From positions 1 to 26,514 of the forward strand of contig DDEI01000050.1 in NCBI GenBank assembly GCA_002336675.1: 26,514 nt of DNA, written 5' to 3'. This document shows positions 15,245-23,786 of this stretch, one piece after another (position 1 is the stretch's first letter; each line of letters opens with the position of its first letter). The DNA comes from Flavobacteriales bacterium UBA1958 (GTDB taxonomy: Bacteria > Bacteroidota > Bacteroidia > Flavobacteriales_D > Sanyastnellaceae). The translations under genes and the position numbers were made by a program. The notes beneath the pieces were generated by a model. The model was not told the DNA's origin and ran no database searches. It worked only from the letters and a program-made list of their open reading frames with translations.

Positions 15245-16707
15245 TACTTATTTAGTAGTTTAAATGTGGTTTCTACTGTTTCGAAATCATCAAATGGGTG
15301 CTTTACGCCTTTGATGTCTTGGTATTTTTCATGGCCTTTCCCAGCTATAAGAATGATATCGCCTGTTTGGGCTAGTGTGCACGCAAGTTTTATGGCTTCT
15401 TTTCTATTAGAAATTTGAAGTGTTTTGGCCAGCGCTGTAGGGTCTAATCCTGCCGCCATATCCTTTATAATTTCTTCTGGTTCCTCTGAGCGAGGGTTGT
15501 CCGAGGTTAGCACTACTTTGTCACTAAATTCCGCGGCTATTTTGGCCATCTCAGGGCGCTTAATTTTGTCTCTATTTCCTCCGCAGCCTACTATAGTAAT
15601 TACTTGCTCATTACCTGTTCTTAAAGTTTTAATGGTTTTAAGTACATTCATTAAAGCGTCTGGCGTATGCGCATAATCCACAACAGCCATGATGTGTTTT
15701 TCGCTGGTCATTTGCTGAAACCTTCCTTCTACGGAGCTTAGCAAAGAGAGCTTAGTGAGCACATCAAATTTTTCTTGTTTTAACTCTTGTGATATGGCAT
15801 AAACAGCTAGAAGGTTAGAGGCGTTAAACTGACCTATTAACTGAGAATACATTTCATTTCCGTCTATAGAAAGATGCAACCCAGTGATGAGGTTTTCTAA
15901 AATTCTGGCTTTATAGTCGGCCATTGTTTTAAGGGCGAAACTTTTTTTCCGAGCGTTGCAATTTTGTGCCATAATCTCTCCGTTTTGGTCATCTTCATTA
16001 AAGATGGCAAAAGCGTTCTTTCCTAAACCGTCAAACAATAATTTCTTAGCGTAGATGTATTCTTTGAATGTGGAGTGGTAATCTAAATGGTCATGAGAGA
16101 TATTGGTAAACAATGCCCCTGTAAAGGCTATTCCTGCAGTTCTTTTCTGAACCAATGCATGAGAACTTACTTCCATAAAACAATACTCGCTTCCGGCAGC
16201 TACCATTTCAGCTAATAGCGCCTGAAGAGAAACTGGGTCAGGAGTGGTGTGTGTAGAAGGTATTTCTCTACCTCCTATTTTATTTACTACTGTAGAGATT
16301 AAGCCTACTGTGTAACCTAGAGAAGTAAACAGATTAAATAGGAGAGTGGTAACAGTGGTTTTTCCATTGGTTCCTGTGACACCTACTATTTTTATATTTT
16401 CAGAAGGATTGTCATAAAAATTGGCGGCACAGATTCCTACTGCACGAGAAGAATCTTCTACCTGAACGTAGGTAACTTTGGGAATTAATGTTAAGGGCAT
16501 AGTCATACAAATGATAACAGATGCACCTAATTGGATGGCTTTGTCTATGTAAAGATGTCCATCTATTTGTGTTCCTTTTACGGCTATGAATATCCAGTTC
16601 TTCTGCACCGCACGAGAATCTGCTGTTAACCCTTGTACAGAAACAGCGGTATCTCCCTGTACCTTTATGGAACCAGCTTTGTATAATATGTCTTTAAGCT
16701 TATCCAC
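15244..16707 (-). CDS. murE: UDP-MurNAc-tripeptide ligase MurE, meso-diaminopimelate type
   Basis: MurE adds the third amino acid to the stem peptide. Within 487 residues are the ATP loop GVTGTNGKTT at 109-118, STHTTPDP at 151-158, the MEVSSHAL motif at 178-185, NISHDHLDYH at 202-211, and the C-terminal AGKGHE at 455-460. The residue-selecting motif is DNPR at 403-406, the form known for meso-diaminopimelate-adding enzymes, so the wall is predicted to be of the DAP type. Only one base separates it from the ftsI stop, and it overlaps mraY by one base. Confidence 0.97.
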   Translation of the reverse strand: MDKLKDILYKAGSIKVQGDTAVSVQGLTADSRAVQKNWIFIAVKGTQIDGHLYIDKAIQLGASVIICMTMPLTLIPKVTYVQVEDSSRAVGICAANFYDNPSENIKIVGVTGTNGKTTVTTLLFNLFTSLGYTVGLISTVVNKIGGREIPSTHTTPDPVSLQALLAEMVAAGSEYCFMEVSSHALVQKRTAGIAFTGALFTNISHDHLDYHSTFKEYIYAKKLLFDGLGKNAFAIFNEDDQNGEIMAQNCNARKKSFALKTMADYKARILENLITGLHLSIDGNEMYSQLIGQFNASNLLAVYAISQELKQEKFDVLTKLSLLSSVEGRFQQMTSEKHIMAVVDYAHTPDALMNVLKTIKTLRTGNEQVITIVGCGGNRDKIKRPEMAKIAAEFSDKVVLTSDNPRSEEPEEIIKDMAAGLDPTALAKTLQISNRKEAIKLACTLAQTGDIILIAGKGHEKYQDIKGVKHPFDDFETVETTFKLLNK

Positions 16708-16708
16708 G

Positions 16709-18832
16709 TTAGTTGTTATGACTCATTTCTAAGCTAACCAGGCTTGTGTTAGCAAGGCTAGTTCCTGATTTAATACTCTGTTTTTTTACCGTCCCATGCC
16801 CATAAATATTCACTTGAAGTCCCTGTGCTTCTATGATGTAAAGCGCATCTTTTAATCCCATACCAACTACGTAGGGCATTACGCCCTTTTTTATGGTCTT
16901 TGGTTTTACGTTTATTTTTGTAGCTTCTGTTTCTGTAAAAACCCAAGAGGCGTCCTGAGAGGAACTGTTGTAGTTCATTCCTAAGTCATCGTAGACTTGT
17001 GTAATTTCTGATTGGCATCCATCTTTAGAGGCTGGAAGCGAGGGGTCTACTATTTTGGCGCTTAGTAATTCTGACTTGAAGAATTCTTTAGCATACATCA
17101 TGTCTGCGATGTCTTTAAAGACTGGAGCAGCTAGTGCGCTACCGTAGTAAATTCCATTCTGTGGATTAAAGACCACTACTATGCAGGAATACTTTGGCTT
17201 CTCAGCTGGGAAGTATCCGCAGAAAGAAGCTTGATATTTTTTGTTCTTATAGGAACCATCTACTGCTGCCCAAGCTGTTCCTGTTTTTCCTGCCATTGAA
17301 TAAGATTCGTTTTTAAGAACTCTTTTAGCGGTTCCTCTTTCTACCACACCCTTCATCATGATTTGCGCGTCGCGGATAGTACTGTGGCTTATTATTTTTT
17401 CTTGAAGAACTTCGGGCTCTATAGTTTGAAAGACTTCACCTCTTCTAGAGAGAGCCTCAGCAAAGAGCGGCTTCATCATTCTTCCATTATTAGCTATAGT
17501 GTTATAGAATGAAAGCGTTTGAAGTGGTGAGTATTGGATCTCATAACCTATTGCCATTTGAGTCAAGCTTACCCCTGACCATCCTTTGTCTCCAGTAGAA
17601 GATTTAATGATAGGTGGTTGTTCTCCCTCTAAATTTAAATTGAGCGGGTTATAAAGTCCCATAGAAGAAAGTTTGTCTAGATATTTCTGCGGATTGTCCT
17701 TATAAGCGCTCTCCATTGCAAGCGCACATCCTACGTTTGAACTCTTTTCGAATGCTTCTTGAATGCTGATAGTTCCTAGTCCTCCCTCTTTCCAGTCGGA
17801 ATCTCTCATGGTTTCTTCGTAGAACTGGTGTGTTCCATTTCCGGTATCTACAGAGTCAGTGATGTCTATAAGACCTTCATCTATAGCGGCAAGAAGAGAA
17901 GCGAGTTTGAAGGTGGAGCCAGGCTCAGTTCTAGTAAGAATGCTTTGGTTCATTCTTTCTTGGTAGTTGATGTTTCCCTCGGGGTCTTCAAATTTGGTAA
18001 GGTTAGCCATGGCTTTTATATAGCCTGTTTCTACTTCCATAACTATGGCTACACCCCACTCACAATTGTGTTTTTGGAGCATATTTTCTAATGATGTAGT
18101 AGCTACATCTTGCACCTCTGAATGTATAGAACTGATTACATCTGCTCCTTCTACGGGTCTCTGTATGTAGTCATCTGAAATAGGCTTCCATACGTTTCCA
18201 GCTAATTTCTCTTCAAGTCTGTATCCAGTTATACCAGAAAGCTCAAGATCATAGGCACGCTCTATTCCTACTTTTTGGTTTTCTCGATGAATTCCGATAG
18301 TTCTATTGGCAAGTTTGCCTAGTGGTTTTTCTCTTTTTCTTTTTTCTTCGAAGATGAAGCCGCTTTTGAACCGTCCCAAATTGAAAAATGGCATCTTTTC
18401 TATTTCCTTCTTTTGAAGAAAATCAATATCACGTTTTATGAGTTTGTAACAGTTCTTTTCTCGAATAGCTGTTTGGAAGTCAGTTTTCATTTCTTCCTGA
18501 GTCTTTTCAGGAAAGAGTTGAGCTAATGCATAACTAGCGGAGTCAATGTAGAGTCTGATATTTTCTTTATTCATAGAGCTTGCCTGACTATCCCATCTTA
18601 CATCAAATTCTGAGATAGATGTAGCGAGAAGTAATTTGTCCGCTGAGAAAATTTGTCCTCTGGTGGGTTGAATTTCTCTTTTTTGCACCGCGGATTCTTT
18701 TGCTTGAACTTCCCAAGATTCCTCTGCGAAGAACTGAATAGCGAAAACCTTCAGGGCTATGCTCATTCCTAGGAGTGAGATGAGCATGTAAATGACCCAA
18801 ACTTTAATCGCTATGTTTTTAACATTTTTCAT
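16709..18832 (-). CDS. ftsI: Septal transpeptidase FtsI (class B PBP) with C-terminal PASTA domain
   Basis: FtsI cross-links septal peptidoglycan as partner of FtsW. The 707 residues comprise an N-terminal signal anchor (about 10-32), and a pedestal domain beginning with R/Q-rich IQPTRGQIFSAD near 54-65. The transpeptidase domain has the active-site serine S306 in STFK (306-309), SSN at 364-366, and KTG at 516-518. A single PASTA domain (about 650-707, starting MPYVVGM) follows a linker. A PASTA-tailed FtsI is usual in Bacteroidetes. It overlaps the FtsL-like gene by 4 bases, which supports the ATG at 18832. Confidence 0.97.
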   Translation of the reverse strand: MKNVKNIAIKVWVIYMLISLLGMSIALKVFAIQFFAEESWEVQAKESAVQKREIQPTRGQIFSADKLLLATSISEFDVRWDSQASSMNKENIRLYIDSASYALAQLFPEKTQEEMKTDFQTAIREKNCYKLIKRDIDFLQKKEIEKMPFFNLGRFKSGFIFEEKRKREKPLGKLANRTIGIHRENQKVGIERAYDLELSGITGYRLEEKLAGNVWKPISDDYIQRPVEGADVISSIHSEVQDVATTSLENMLQKHNCEWGVAIVMEVETGYIKAMANLTKFEDPEGNINYQERMNQSILTRTEPGSTFKLASLLAAIDEGLIDITDSVDTGNGTHQFYEETMRDSDWKEGGLGTISIQEAFEKSSNVGCALAMESAYKDNPQKYLDKLSSMGLYNPLNLNLEGEQPPIIKSSTGDKGWSGVSLTQMAIGYEIQYSPLQTLSFYNTIANNGRMMKPLFAEALSRRGEVFQTIEPEVLQEKIISHSTIRDAQIMMKGVVERGTAKRVLKNESYSMAGKTGTAWAAVDGSYKNKKYQASFCGYFPAEKPKYSCIVVVFNPQNGIYYGSALAAPVFKDIADMMYAKEFFKSELLSAKIVDPSLPASKDGCQSEITQVYDDLGMNYNSSSQDASWVFTETEATKINVKPKTIKKGVMPYVVGMGLKDALYIIEAQGLQVNIYGHGTVKKQSIKSGTSLANTSLVSLEMSHNN

Positions 18833-19191
18833 GGATTAGTTACCAAAATATCGGGGCTGTGTGTAGGTTTTTTTAAATCAATAATTTCTGAGCTTTTAAG
18901 CATATTGGAAAGCTGTGTTTTGCTTTCTTCATTTGAAATGACTGTATTGTATTCTGATTTTACTTCGTGTAGCTCTTTTGTTTTATCGGAAATATTCCGA
19001 ATAGTGTTTTCTGAATAATACACCCACCAGATATGGAACAAGAAAATCCCAGTAAGGAAAAGGATAAACGGCATTTGGTTAACACCACCTTTCACTAAAA
19101 ACTCGCCGTTAAGCAGCCAGCTGACACCTTTGGCCATTTTTGACTTCTTTTTGGTTCGTTTAGGTTTCTCTTGTTTCTTAATCCTGTTCAT
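18829..19191 (-). CDS. ftsL: FtsL-like division protein
   Basis: This 120-residue protein has a highly basic cytoplasmic N-terminus (first 21 residues rich in Lys/Arg), one transmembrane segment at about 41-59, and a periplasmic stretch at about 61-95 with charged heptad-like spacing that could form a short coiled coil. This topology, and its location between rsmH and ftsI, is that of FtsL, which links FtsQ to the FtsW-FtsI synthase. Sequence similarity to proteobacterial FtsL is not evident by eye, so the name rests on topology and synteny. It overlaps both neighbours by 4 bases. Confidence 0.8.
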   Translation of the reverse strand: MNRIKKQEKPKRTKKKSKMAKGVSWLLNGEFLVKGGVNQMPFILFLTGIFLFHIWWVYYSENTIRNISDKTKELHEVKSEYNTVISNEESKTQLSNMLKSSEIIDLKKPTHSPDILVTNP

Positions 19192-20096
19192 TTATTTCTT
19201 TGCGCCACTCTTAATTTAGCGCTACGTGCTCTGCTGTTTGTTTCGATTTCACTTGAGTCTGGTACTATCGGTTTCCGATTAACGGGCTCTAGCGGTCTTA
19301 TGAGATTTCCGAAGAAATCTTTTTCTTGTTGTCCTTTTAAGTTTCCGGAGCGCATGATATTTTTAACCACCCGGTCCTCTAAACTGTGGTAGGAAATAAC
19401 TACCAGTCTACCATCTGGTGCTAACACTTCGATGGTTTGAATAAGAAGCTCCTCCAGTGCTTTAAGCTCTTCATTTACTTCTATTCTTAGTGCTTGAAAA
19501 ACTTGTGCTAGAAACCGATAGTCATCATATCTGGGTGTAACTGGAAGAAGCACTTCCTTTAGCTTTTCAGTGGTGTTTATTTTGATTTCCTCTCTCTTGA
19601 TGAGAAGCTGACGAGCTATTTTACCTGCGTTTTTTAATTCTCCGTAAAGCCAAAACATTTGTTTCAACCTGTCTTCAGTGTATGTCATGACTATTTTTTC
19701 GGCGGTCTTTTCGCCGTTTTGACTCATTCTCATGTCCAGTGGACCATCTGTCCGGGTAGAAAAACCTCTAGCATCTACATTGAATTGGTGAGAGCTCACG
19801 CCTAAATCCGCTAAGATTCCATCTACATGAGTAATTCCATTGAATTGAAGAAAGTTTCTCATAAACCTAAAATTTTGGTCTACGAAGAGGATTCTGTCAT
19901 CTGCCGGGAGATTCTTTTTAGCATCGGGATCTTGGTCAAAAGCGATAAGCCTCCCTTTATCAAGTAATTTCAAAATTTCAATTGAATGCCCGCCTCCACC
20001 GAAGGTAACGTCCACATAAGTCCCGTTTGGACTTATGTTCAAACCATTTACGGAGGGCTGAAGCAATACCGGTACGTGATAGGCTTCGTTCTCCAT
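19188..20096 (-). CDS. rsmH: 16S rRNA m4C1402 methyltransferase RsmH (MraW)
   Basis: RsmH uses S-adenosylmethionine to methylate N4 of C1402 in 16S rRNA. The 302 residues show the N-terminal HVPVLL, the SAM loop YVDVTFGGGGHS at 27-38, ILADLGVSSHQ, the RGFSTRTDGPLDMRM block, a FQALRIEVNEEL segment, VISYHSLEDR and the C-terminal RARSAKLRVAQR. All are diagnostic and the length is normal. It is the second gene of the dcw operon, 11 bases after mraZ, and overlaps the FtsL-like gene by 4 bases. Confidence 0.97.
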   Translation of the reverse strand: MENEAYHVPVLLQPSVNGLNISPNGTYVDVTFGGGGHSIEILKLLDKGRLIAFDQDPDAKKNLPADDRILFVDQNFRFMRNFLQFNGITHVDGILADLGVSSHQFNVDARGFSTRTDGPLDMRMSQNGEKTAEKIVMTYTEDRLKQMFWLYGELKNAGKIARQLLIKREEIKINTTEKLKEVLLPVTPRYDDYRFLAQVFQALRIEVNEELKALEELLIQTIEVLAPDGRLVVISYHSLEDRVVKNIMRSGNLKGQQEKDFFGNLIRPLEPVNRKPIVPDSSEIETNSRARSAKLRVAQRNK

Positions 20097-20107
20097 GCTT
20101 TTTATTA

Positions 20108-20596
20108 TTAGTTTAGTTTAGGCTGACCGTTGTTGTCTAAGTCTTTACGAACGTCTTCGGCTAAATCTCCAAAATCATCACCTTGATTCAGTATTTCTGT
20201 TTGGAAAGCGGATTTACTCCACATCTCTATCTTCTGCCCAATGCCATTTACTTTTACTTCTTTGGTATTCTTAGGGTCAATTCCGGCATACTCAAGTAAA
20301 GAGGCTGGGATTAACATTCTTCCCGCAGAATCGAGTTCGATAGCCGTGGCCCCATTCATGAATCTTCTCTGAAATTGTTGATGAGATCGGTTATATCTGC
20401 TTAATCTGTTCATCTCCTCATTCACTTTATCCCACTCTGGCTTTGGATAGAGGACTAAACATTTTGCGAAGATGTCTCTGTTGATTACTAATCCATGACT
20501 AAGCACAGGCTCCAGCTGCTTTCTTAGCTTAGCCGGAAACATAAGCCGACCTTTTGAGTCGACTTTGCAGTCATATTCACCTAGTAGATTCAACAT
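20108..20596 (-). CDS. mraZ: MraZ transcriptional regulator of the dcw operon
   Basis: MraZ is a ring-forming DNA-binding protein built of two SpoVT/AbrB-like halves. The 162 residues contain both DxxxR signatures: VDSKGRLMFPAKLR near 12-25 and LDSAGRMLIPASL near 88-100. Known MraZ proteins bind short direct repeats upstream of their own gene and usually repress the operon. Matching 10-bp-phased repeats lie 35-74 bases before this start, so autoregulation is likely. It is first in the cluster, and the start ATG at 20596 gives the canonical MLNLLGEYDCKVD N-terminus. Confidence 0.97.
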   Translation of the reverse strand: MLNLLGEYDCKVDSKGRLMFPAKLRKQLEPVLSHGLVINRDIFAKCLVLYPKPEWDKVNEEMNRLSRYNRSHQQFQRRFMNGATAIELDSAGRMLIPASLLEYAGIDPKNTKEVKVNGIGQKIEMWSKSAFQTEILNQGDDFGDLAEDVRKDLDNNGQPKLN

Positions 20597-20630
20597 ATTT
20601 TAAACATTAGAGTGTAAAAATAGGATGAAT

Positions 20631-20670
20631 TTACCACAATATGACACTTTCTACCACTTTTTCCCACTTT
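20631..20670 (-). promoter_or_regulatory. Predicted MraZ operator: four 10-bp-phased repeats
   Basis: On the minus strand, reading toward mraZ, are consecutive decamers AAAGTGGGAA (20670-20661), AAAGTGGTAG (20660-20651), AAAGTGTCAT (20650-20641) and a weaker ATTGTGGTAA (20640-20631). Three identical AAAGTG cores recur every 10 bases, and a GTGG core in the fourth keeps the phase. This spacing and core agree with what I recall of MraZ boxes in Mollicutes and E. coli. The array ends about 35 bases before the mraZ ATG, next to a possible -7 box (TATTTTTA, 20622-20615), well placed for autorepression. Confidence 0.8.
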
Positions 20671-20824
20671 GTGGAAAAGTTGAAGGATGCTGTGTACAAC
20701 CATTCGGCGTACAACGGAATTTCACGGTTGTCAACAAACCTTTTAGGATTCAGCTAACAACGGGGTGTTAAAGAGTGATAAATAGGTTTTTTAGGAGAAT
20801 AATGGTCGCACAAATGAATTTGAC

Positions 20825-20832
20825 TACATTTG
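20825..20832 (+). promoter_or_regulatory. Candidate -7 box for the alpha/beta hydrolase gene
   Basis: TACATTTG is an exact match to the Bacteroidetes TAnnTTTG box. It lies only 7 bases before the ATG, so a transcript from it would be nearly leaderless. No clear TTG element lies at the expected distance upstream. It may be a chance match. Confidence 0.25.
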
Positions 20833-20839
20833 AGATACT

Positions 20840-21601
20840 ATGGATTACGAATTAAAAGAAGACGGAAAATTTAATTACCTAGAAGAGGGTTCAGGGCCAT
20901 GTTTGGTATTGCTTCATGGCCTTTTTGGTGCTTTAAGTAATTACGAGCATGTTATCGAGCATTTCAAGGATAGATACACAGTAATCATCCCCATGCTGCC
21001 TTTGTACGAGCTTCCGATTATCAATACGAACGTTAAGAATTTGGCCAAGTTTCTGAAGGAGTTTTTGCTTTTCAAAGGAATAGACAAGGTCAATCTTTTA
21101 GGAAACTCTCTAGGAGGGCACATAGCACTTGTGTTTACTGAAGCTAATCCTGAGAAAGTGAGTTCTCTGATTCTTACAGCCAGTAGTGGTTTGTATGAAA
21201 ATGCTTTTGGGAATTCATTTCCTAGAAGAGAAGATAAGGAGTTTATCCGAAAAAAAGTAGCGGTTACATTCTACGACCCTAAGCATGCTAATGATGAGCT
21301 GGTAGATGAATGTTTCGCTATGGTAAATGATAGAAACAAAGTCATTCGTGTACTGGCTATTGCTAAGTCTGCGATACGCCACAACATGGGAAATGACATC
21401 CAGCACATGAAGATGCCTGTATGTTTGATTTGGGGAAAGAACGATACCATTACTCCGCCTGCAGTGGCCGAAGAGTTTCATGAGAAAATGGAAAACAGTT
21501 CCTTGTACTGGATAGACAAATGCGGTCATGCACCTATGATGGAGCGTCCAAACGAATTCAATGAGCACTTGGACGGGTGGATGAAAGGAAATGATATTTA
21601 G
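20840..21601 (+). CDS. Alpha/beta-fold hydrolase
   Basis: The 253-residue cytoplasmic protein has the alpha/beta-hydrolase core. LLHGLFGALSNY at 24-35 provides the oxyanion-hole region. The nucleophile elbow LLGNSLGGH places S90, the acid is D202 in WGKNDTITPP, and the catalytic histidine is H230 in CGHAPMMERP. All triad residues are present and there is no signal peptide. Substrate specificity cannot be read from sequence; esterase, lipase-like or C-C hydrolase activities are all possible. As I recall, this gene divergent from mraZ and preceding engB is common in Flavobacteriia, which suggests a housekeeping role. Confidence 0.9.
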   Translation: MDYELKEDGKFNYLEEGSGPCLVLLHGLFGALSNYEHVIEHFKDRYTVIIPMLPLYELPIINTNVKNLAKFLKEFLLFKGIDKVNLLGNSLGGHIALVFTEANPEKVSSLILTASSGLYENAFGNSFPRREDKEFIRKKVAVTFYDPKHANDELVDECFAMVNDRNKVIRVLAIAKSAIRHNMGNDIQHMKMPVCLIWGKNDTITPPAVAEEFHEKMENSSLYWIDKCGHAPMMERPNEFNEHLDGWMKGNDI

Positions 21602-21714
21602 TAGAAAGATTAGCATTTCGATAGGTTGCCATAGCGAATCGATCCGCGACCTTTAATTTTATCTCTGAATTTACATTTCAGAAAATCAATATACTTTGTC
21701 TAATAGTATTGTAA

Positions 21715-22323
21715 ATGATCATTAAATCTGCCAGTTTCGTTATAAGTAATAAAGACCTTAATAAATGTCCAGTGCCAGATAAGCCGGAATATGCATTTAT
21801 AGGGAGGAGTAACGTAGGTAAGAGTTCCTTGATAAATATGCTTTGCAATGAGAAAAATCTAGCCAAGACTTCTCAAAGACCGGGAAAGACTCAGCTGATT
21901 AATCACTTCGTTATAAATAGTAAGACTGAGGACCCATGGTATTTGGTGGATTTGCCGGGGTATGGGTTTGCTAAAGTTCCGGTCAAACTGAAAAATAAGT
22001 GGTTGGGATTTATTACTAGTTTTTTGAAGAGCAGACAGAATCTACTCTGCACTTTTGTACTTATAGATAGCAGGCTCGAGCCGCAAAAAATAGACCTTGA
22101 GTTTATGCAATGGTTAGGAGAGAATGAAATTCCTTTTGTCATCGTTTTCACCAAAACAGACAAATTGAAATCAGCCGAGAAGAAATCTTTCTTGGAAAAT
22201 TATAAATCTGCCATGCTTAAAGTTTGGGAGGAAATGCCAACAGTATTTGTCTCTTCTGCAGAGAAGCACGAAGGAAAAGAAGAACTCCTGTCTTTTATAA
22301 GCAGTGTTAACGAAGGATGGTAG
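21715..22323 (+). CDS. engB: Ribosome biogenesis GTPase EngB (YihA/YsxC)
   Basis: EngB is a small GTPase needed for 50S ribosomal subunit assembly. The 202 residues contain G1 GRSNVGKSSL at 30-39, the G2 region with RPGKTQLINHF at 55-65, G3 DLPGYGFA at 79-86, G4 TKTD at 146-149 and the G5-like VSSAEKHEG near the C-terminus. Length and order are typical. The 113-bp upstream gap contains no obvious hairpin terminator for the hydrolase, so the two may be co-transcribed. Confidence 0.96.
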   Translation: MIIKSASFVISNKDLNKCPVPDKPEYAFIGRSNVGKSSLINMLCNEKNLAKTSQRPGKTQLINHFVINSKTEDPWYLVDLPGYGFAKVPVKLKNKWLGFITSFLKSRQNLLCTFVLIDSRLEPQKIDLEFMQWLGENEIPFVIVFTKTDKLKSAEKKSFLENYKSAMLKVWEEMPTVFVSSAEKHEGKEELLSFISSVNEGW

Positions 22324-22342
22324 ATTCCAAAGAGAAGCTTCA

Positions 22343-22371
22343 ATTCTAAAATGAAATAAAATTTTAGAGTT
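22343..22371. terminator. AT-rich hairpin between convergent engB and gldC
   Basis: The arms around TCTAAAAT (22345-22352) and ATTTTAGA (22361-22368) pair perfectly over 8 bases and can extend to about 11 with one wobble, around an 8-base loop. The + strand continues with a pyrimidine-rich stretch including CTTTTT. The low GC of the stem makes terminator strength doubtful, but the location between two convergent genes is right. Confidence 0.4.
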
Positions 22372-22418
22372 GTTCTTTCCGCTTTTTCCATCAATTAAAA
22401 GAGCTTTAGAATAAAAGA

Positions 22419-22757
22419 CTATCCAATCAGCTTTAACTCCTCAGCAAATTTTCTAGAAAAATCAGTAAGCATTTTTGCAGCTTCTTTTTCACCTGTGGCT
22501 CTCTCAAAAGTTTCTGCCATAGTGGCTAATGTCTGGTGTGCAAATTTTTTCATGTCGTCCACCTGCATTTCTTTGTTCCAAAGATCAATCCGCAGGGTGT
22601 TATTTTCTTTAGGATCCCAAACTGAGAGCATGAATGCATTACATGGCCCATCTATTCCTCCATCACTGGCAGTCCAATTTATTTTTTCAGGAACTTGATT
22701 TTCATCTAGTCCTACTGTTATTTTTATCTCACTGGTTTTAACGATTCCTTCAGCCAT
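22419..22757 (-). CDS. gldC: Gliding motility protein GldC
   Basis: The 112-residue soluble protein reads as GldC. Recognisable parts are an N-terminal TSEIKITVGLDENQVPEKI, the WTASDGG segment, then NTLRIDLWNKEM and an MKKFAHQTL helix. In Flavobacterium johnsoniae GldC supports gliding and lies next to gldB; its biochemical action is not settled. It follows gldB by 3 bases on the same strand, which confirms the pair. Many non-gliding Bacteroidetes keep both genes, so its presence does not prove motility. Confidence 0.92.
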   Translation of the reverse strand: MAEGIVKTSEIKITVGLDENQVPEKINWTASDGGIDGPCNAFMLSVWDPKENNTLRIDLWNKEMQVDDMKKFAHQTLATMAETFERATGEKEAAKMLTDFSRKFAEELKLIG

Positions 22758-22760
22758 AAT

Positions 22761-23786
22761 TTATCTTTTCGGATTATAATATTTTAAAAACTTTCTTGAA
22801 TTCTGTTTGAGCATTTCGGAAATATTTATTTCCGGATTTCCCCGCATGAAGTCTCTTACCATCTGCAGTCCTATCCATTCTCCCATTCTGTCTGTAGCAT
22901 CTTCAGAAAGAGCGGAAGTGAAAGGCCCTGGAGCTACCCATTTGCTTATTTCGCTTTTCTTTTTCTCGTAGATGATCGCTTGATTTTTTTCATTCACCTT
23001 GGTGAGTTCTCTCCAAACGGCTAGTTGTTTTTTGTAACACCAAGCCAGTTCTTCTTCTGAGTAATTCATGATGGTGGATTCTTTTTCCTCAGGAAACATA
23101 GCTTCCAATAGGTAGCGCACTTTTCCTTTGTATAACATATGGTCTAATAAGGTGCTTTCGTCCCCAGTTATCTTATATACCGTATTGTGCAACCAACCGT
23201 ACATGGCATTTACTGCTATGTAATCTGGCTGCATGTCTTTTTTCATATATGAGTAGAATTGGGGAGGGTAGATTTCTTGGATAATAGTGTCACCAATAAA
23301 AAAATCTAGACCTACGGCAAGCACAGAGTCGGTAGTGAAAATTCCATATTGAAACCATGAATTCATGAGTACTATATCTGGAGTAGTTGTCTTTGGAAAG
23401 TAATAGTTAAGGTGTTTAAATCCATCTTCGAGTAATTCCATTTGGTAAACAATCTCATCCTCCATGCCTAGAATTCCTTCTTGAACAGTCATAACTAACG
23501 GGTAAACTTGTTCGTTAGCTAAGGAAGGAAGAGTATTAAGGTCTTTTAGGCCGTTAGTTTGCAGCATGTATCCTAAGAAAACATCTGCAAAGTCACCAAA
23601 ACCTTCTTTTAACTGGATGTGCTGAGCTACTATGTCGCCAGTATCTAATGGAAATAGTGCCTTATCTAATCTTTTTATGTCTAATTTTATAGCTGAATCA
23701 GGTAAATTTATAGCTAGCCTATCAGTTTCACATGAATTCAACAAACAAAGTGGAATTAAAATAAATACGAATAAATATTTCCTCAT
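22761..23786 (-). CDS. gldB: Gliding motility lipoprotein GldB
   Basis: The 341-residue protein has a lipoprotein signal (MRKYLFVF then a hydrophobic core) with the lipidated cysteine at C19 in LLNSC, so it should be acylated and envelope-anchored. The acidic residues right after the Cys (ETD) resemble surface-export signals described in Bacteroidetes, but this is weak. The body matches GldB: an IKRLDKALFPLD segment, a GFGDFADVFLGYML region, the Y..FYSYMKKDM stretch and a C-terminal MGEWIGLQMVRDFM helix. GldB is required for gliding in F. johnsoniae, perhaps as a scaffold; no enzyme activity is established. It is the first gene of the gldB-gldC unit. Confidence 0.92.
   Translation of the reverse strand: MRKYLFVFILIPLCLLNSCETDRLAINLPDSAIKLDIKRLDKALFPLDTGDIVAQHIQLKEGFGDFADVFLGYMLQTNGLKDLNTLPSLANEQVYPLVMTVQEGILGMEDEIVYQMELLEDGFKHLNYYFPKTTTPDIVLMNSWFQYGIFTTDSVLAVGLDFFIGDTIIQEIYPPQFYSYMKKDMQPDYIAVNAMYGWLHNTVYKITGDESTLLDHMLYKGKVRYLLEAMFPEEKESTIMNYSEEELAWCYKKQLAVWRELTKVNEKNQAIIYEKKKSEISKWVAPGPFTSALSEDATDRMGEWIGLQMVRDFMRGNPEINISEMLKQNSRKFLKYYNPKR

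Noticed and set aside
20670..20678. DnaA-box-like TTTTCCACA (minus strand) upstream of mraZ
   Set aside because: A single nonamer overlapping the MraZ repeats, with no cluster of boxes and no dnaA or dnaN nearby; not evidence of an origin.
21215..21616. 133-codon open frame on the minus strand opposite the hydrolase
   Set aside because: Antisense to a gene with a complete catalytic triad; no recognisable protein.
21700..21710. Possible -7 box before engB (TATACTTTG)
   Set aside because: Spacing inside the box differs from TAnnTTTG and no -33 element is present.
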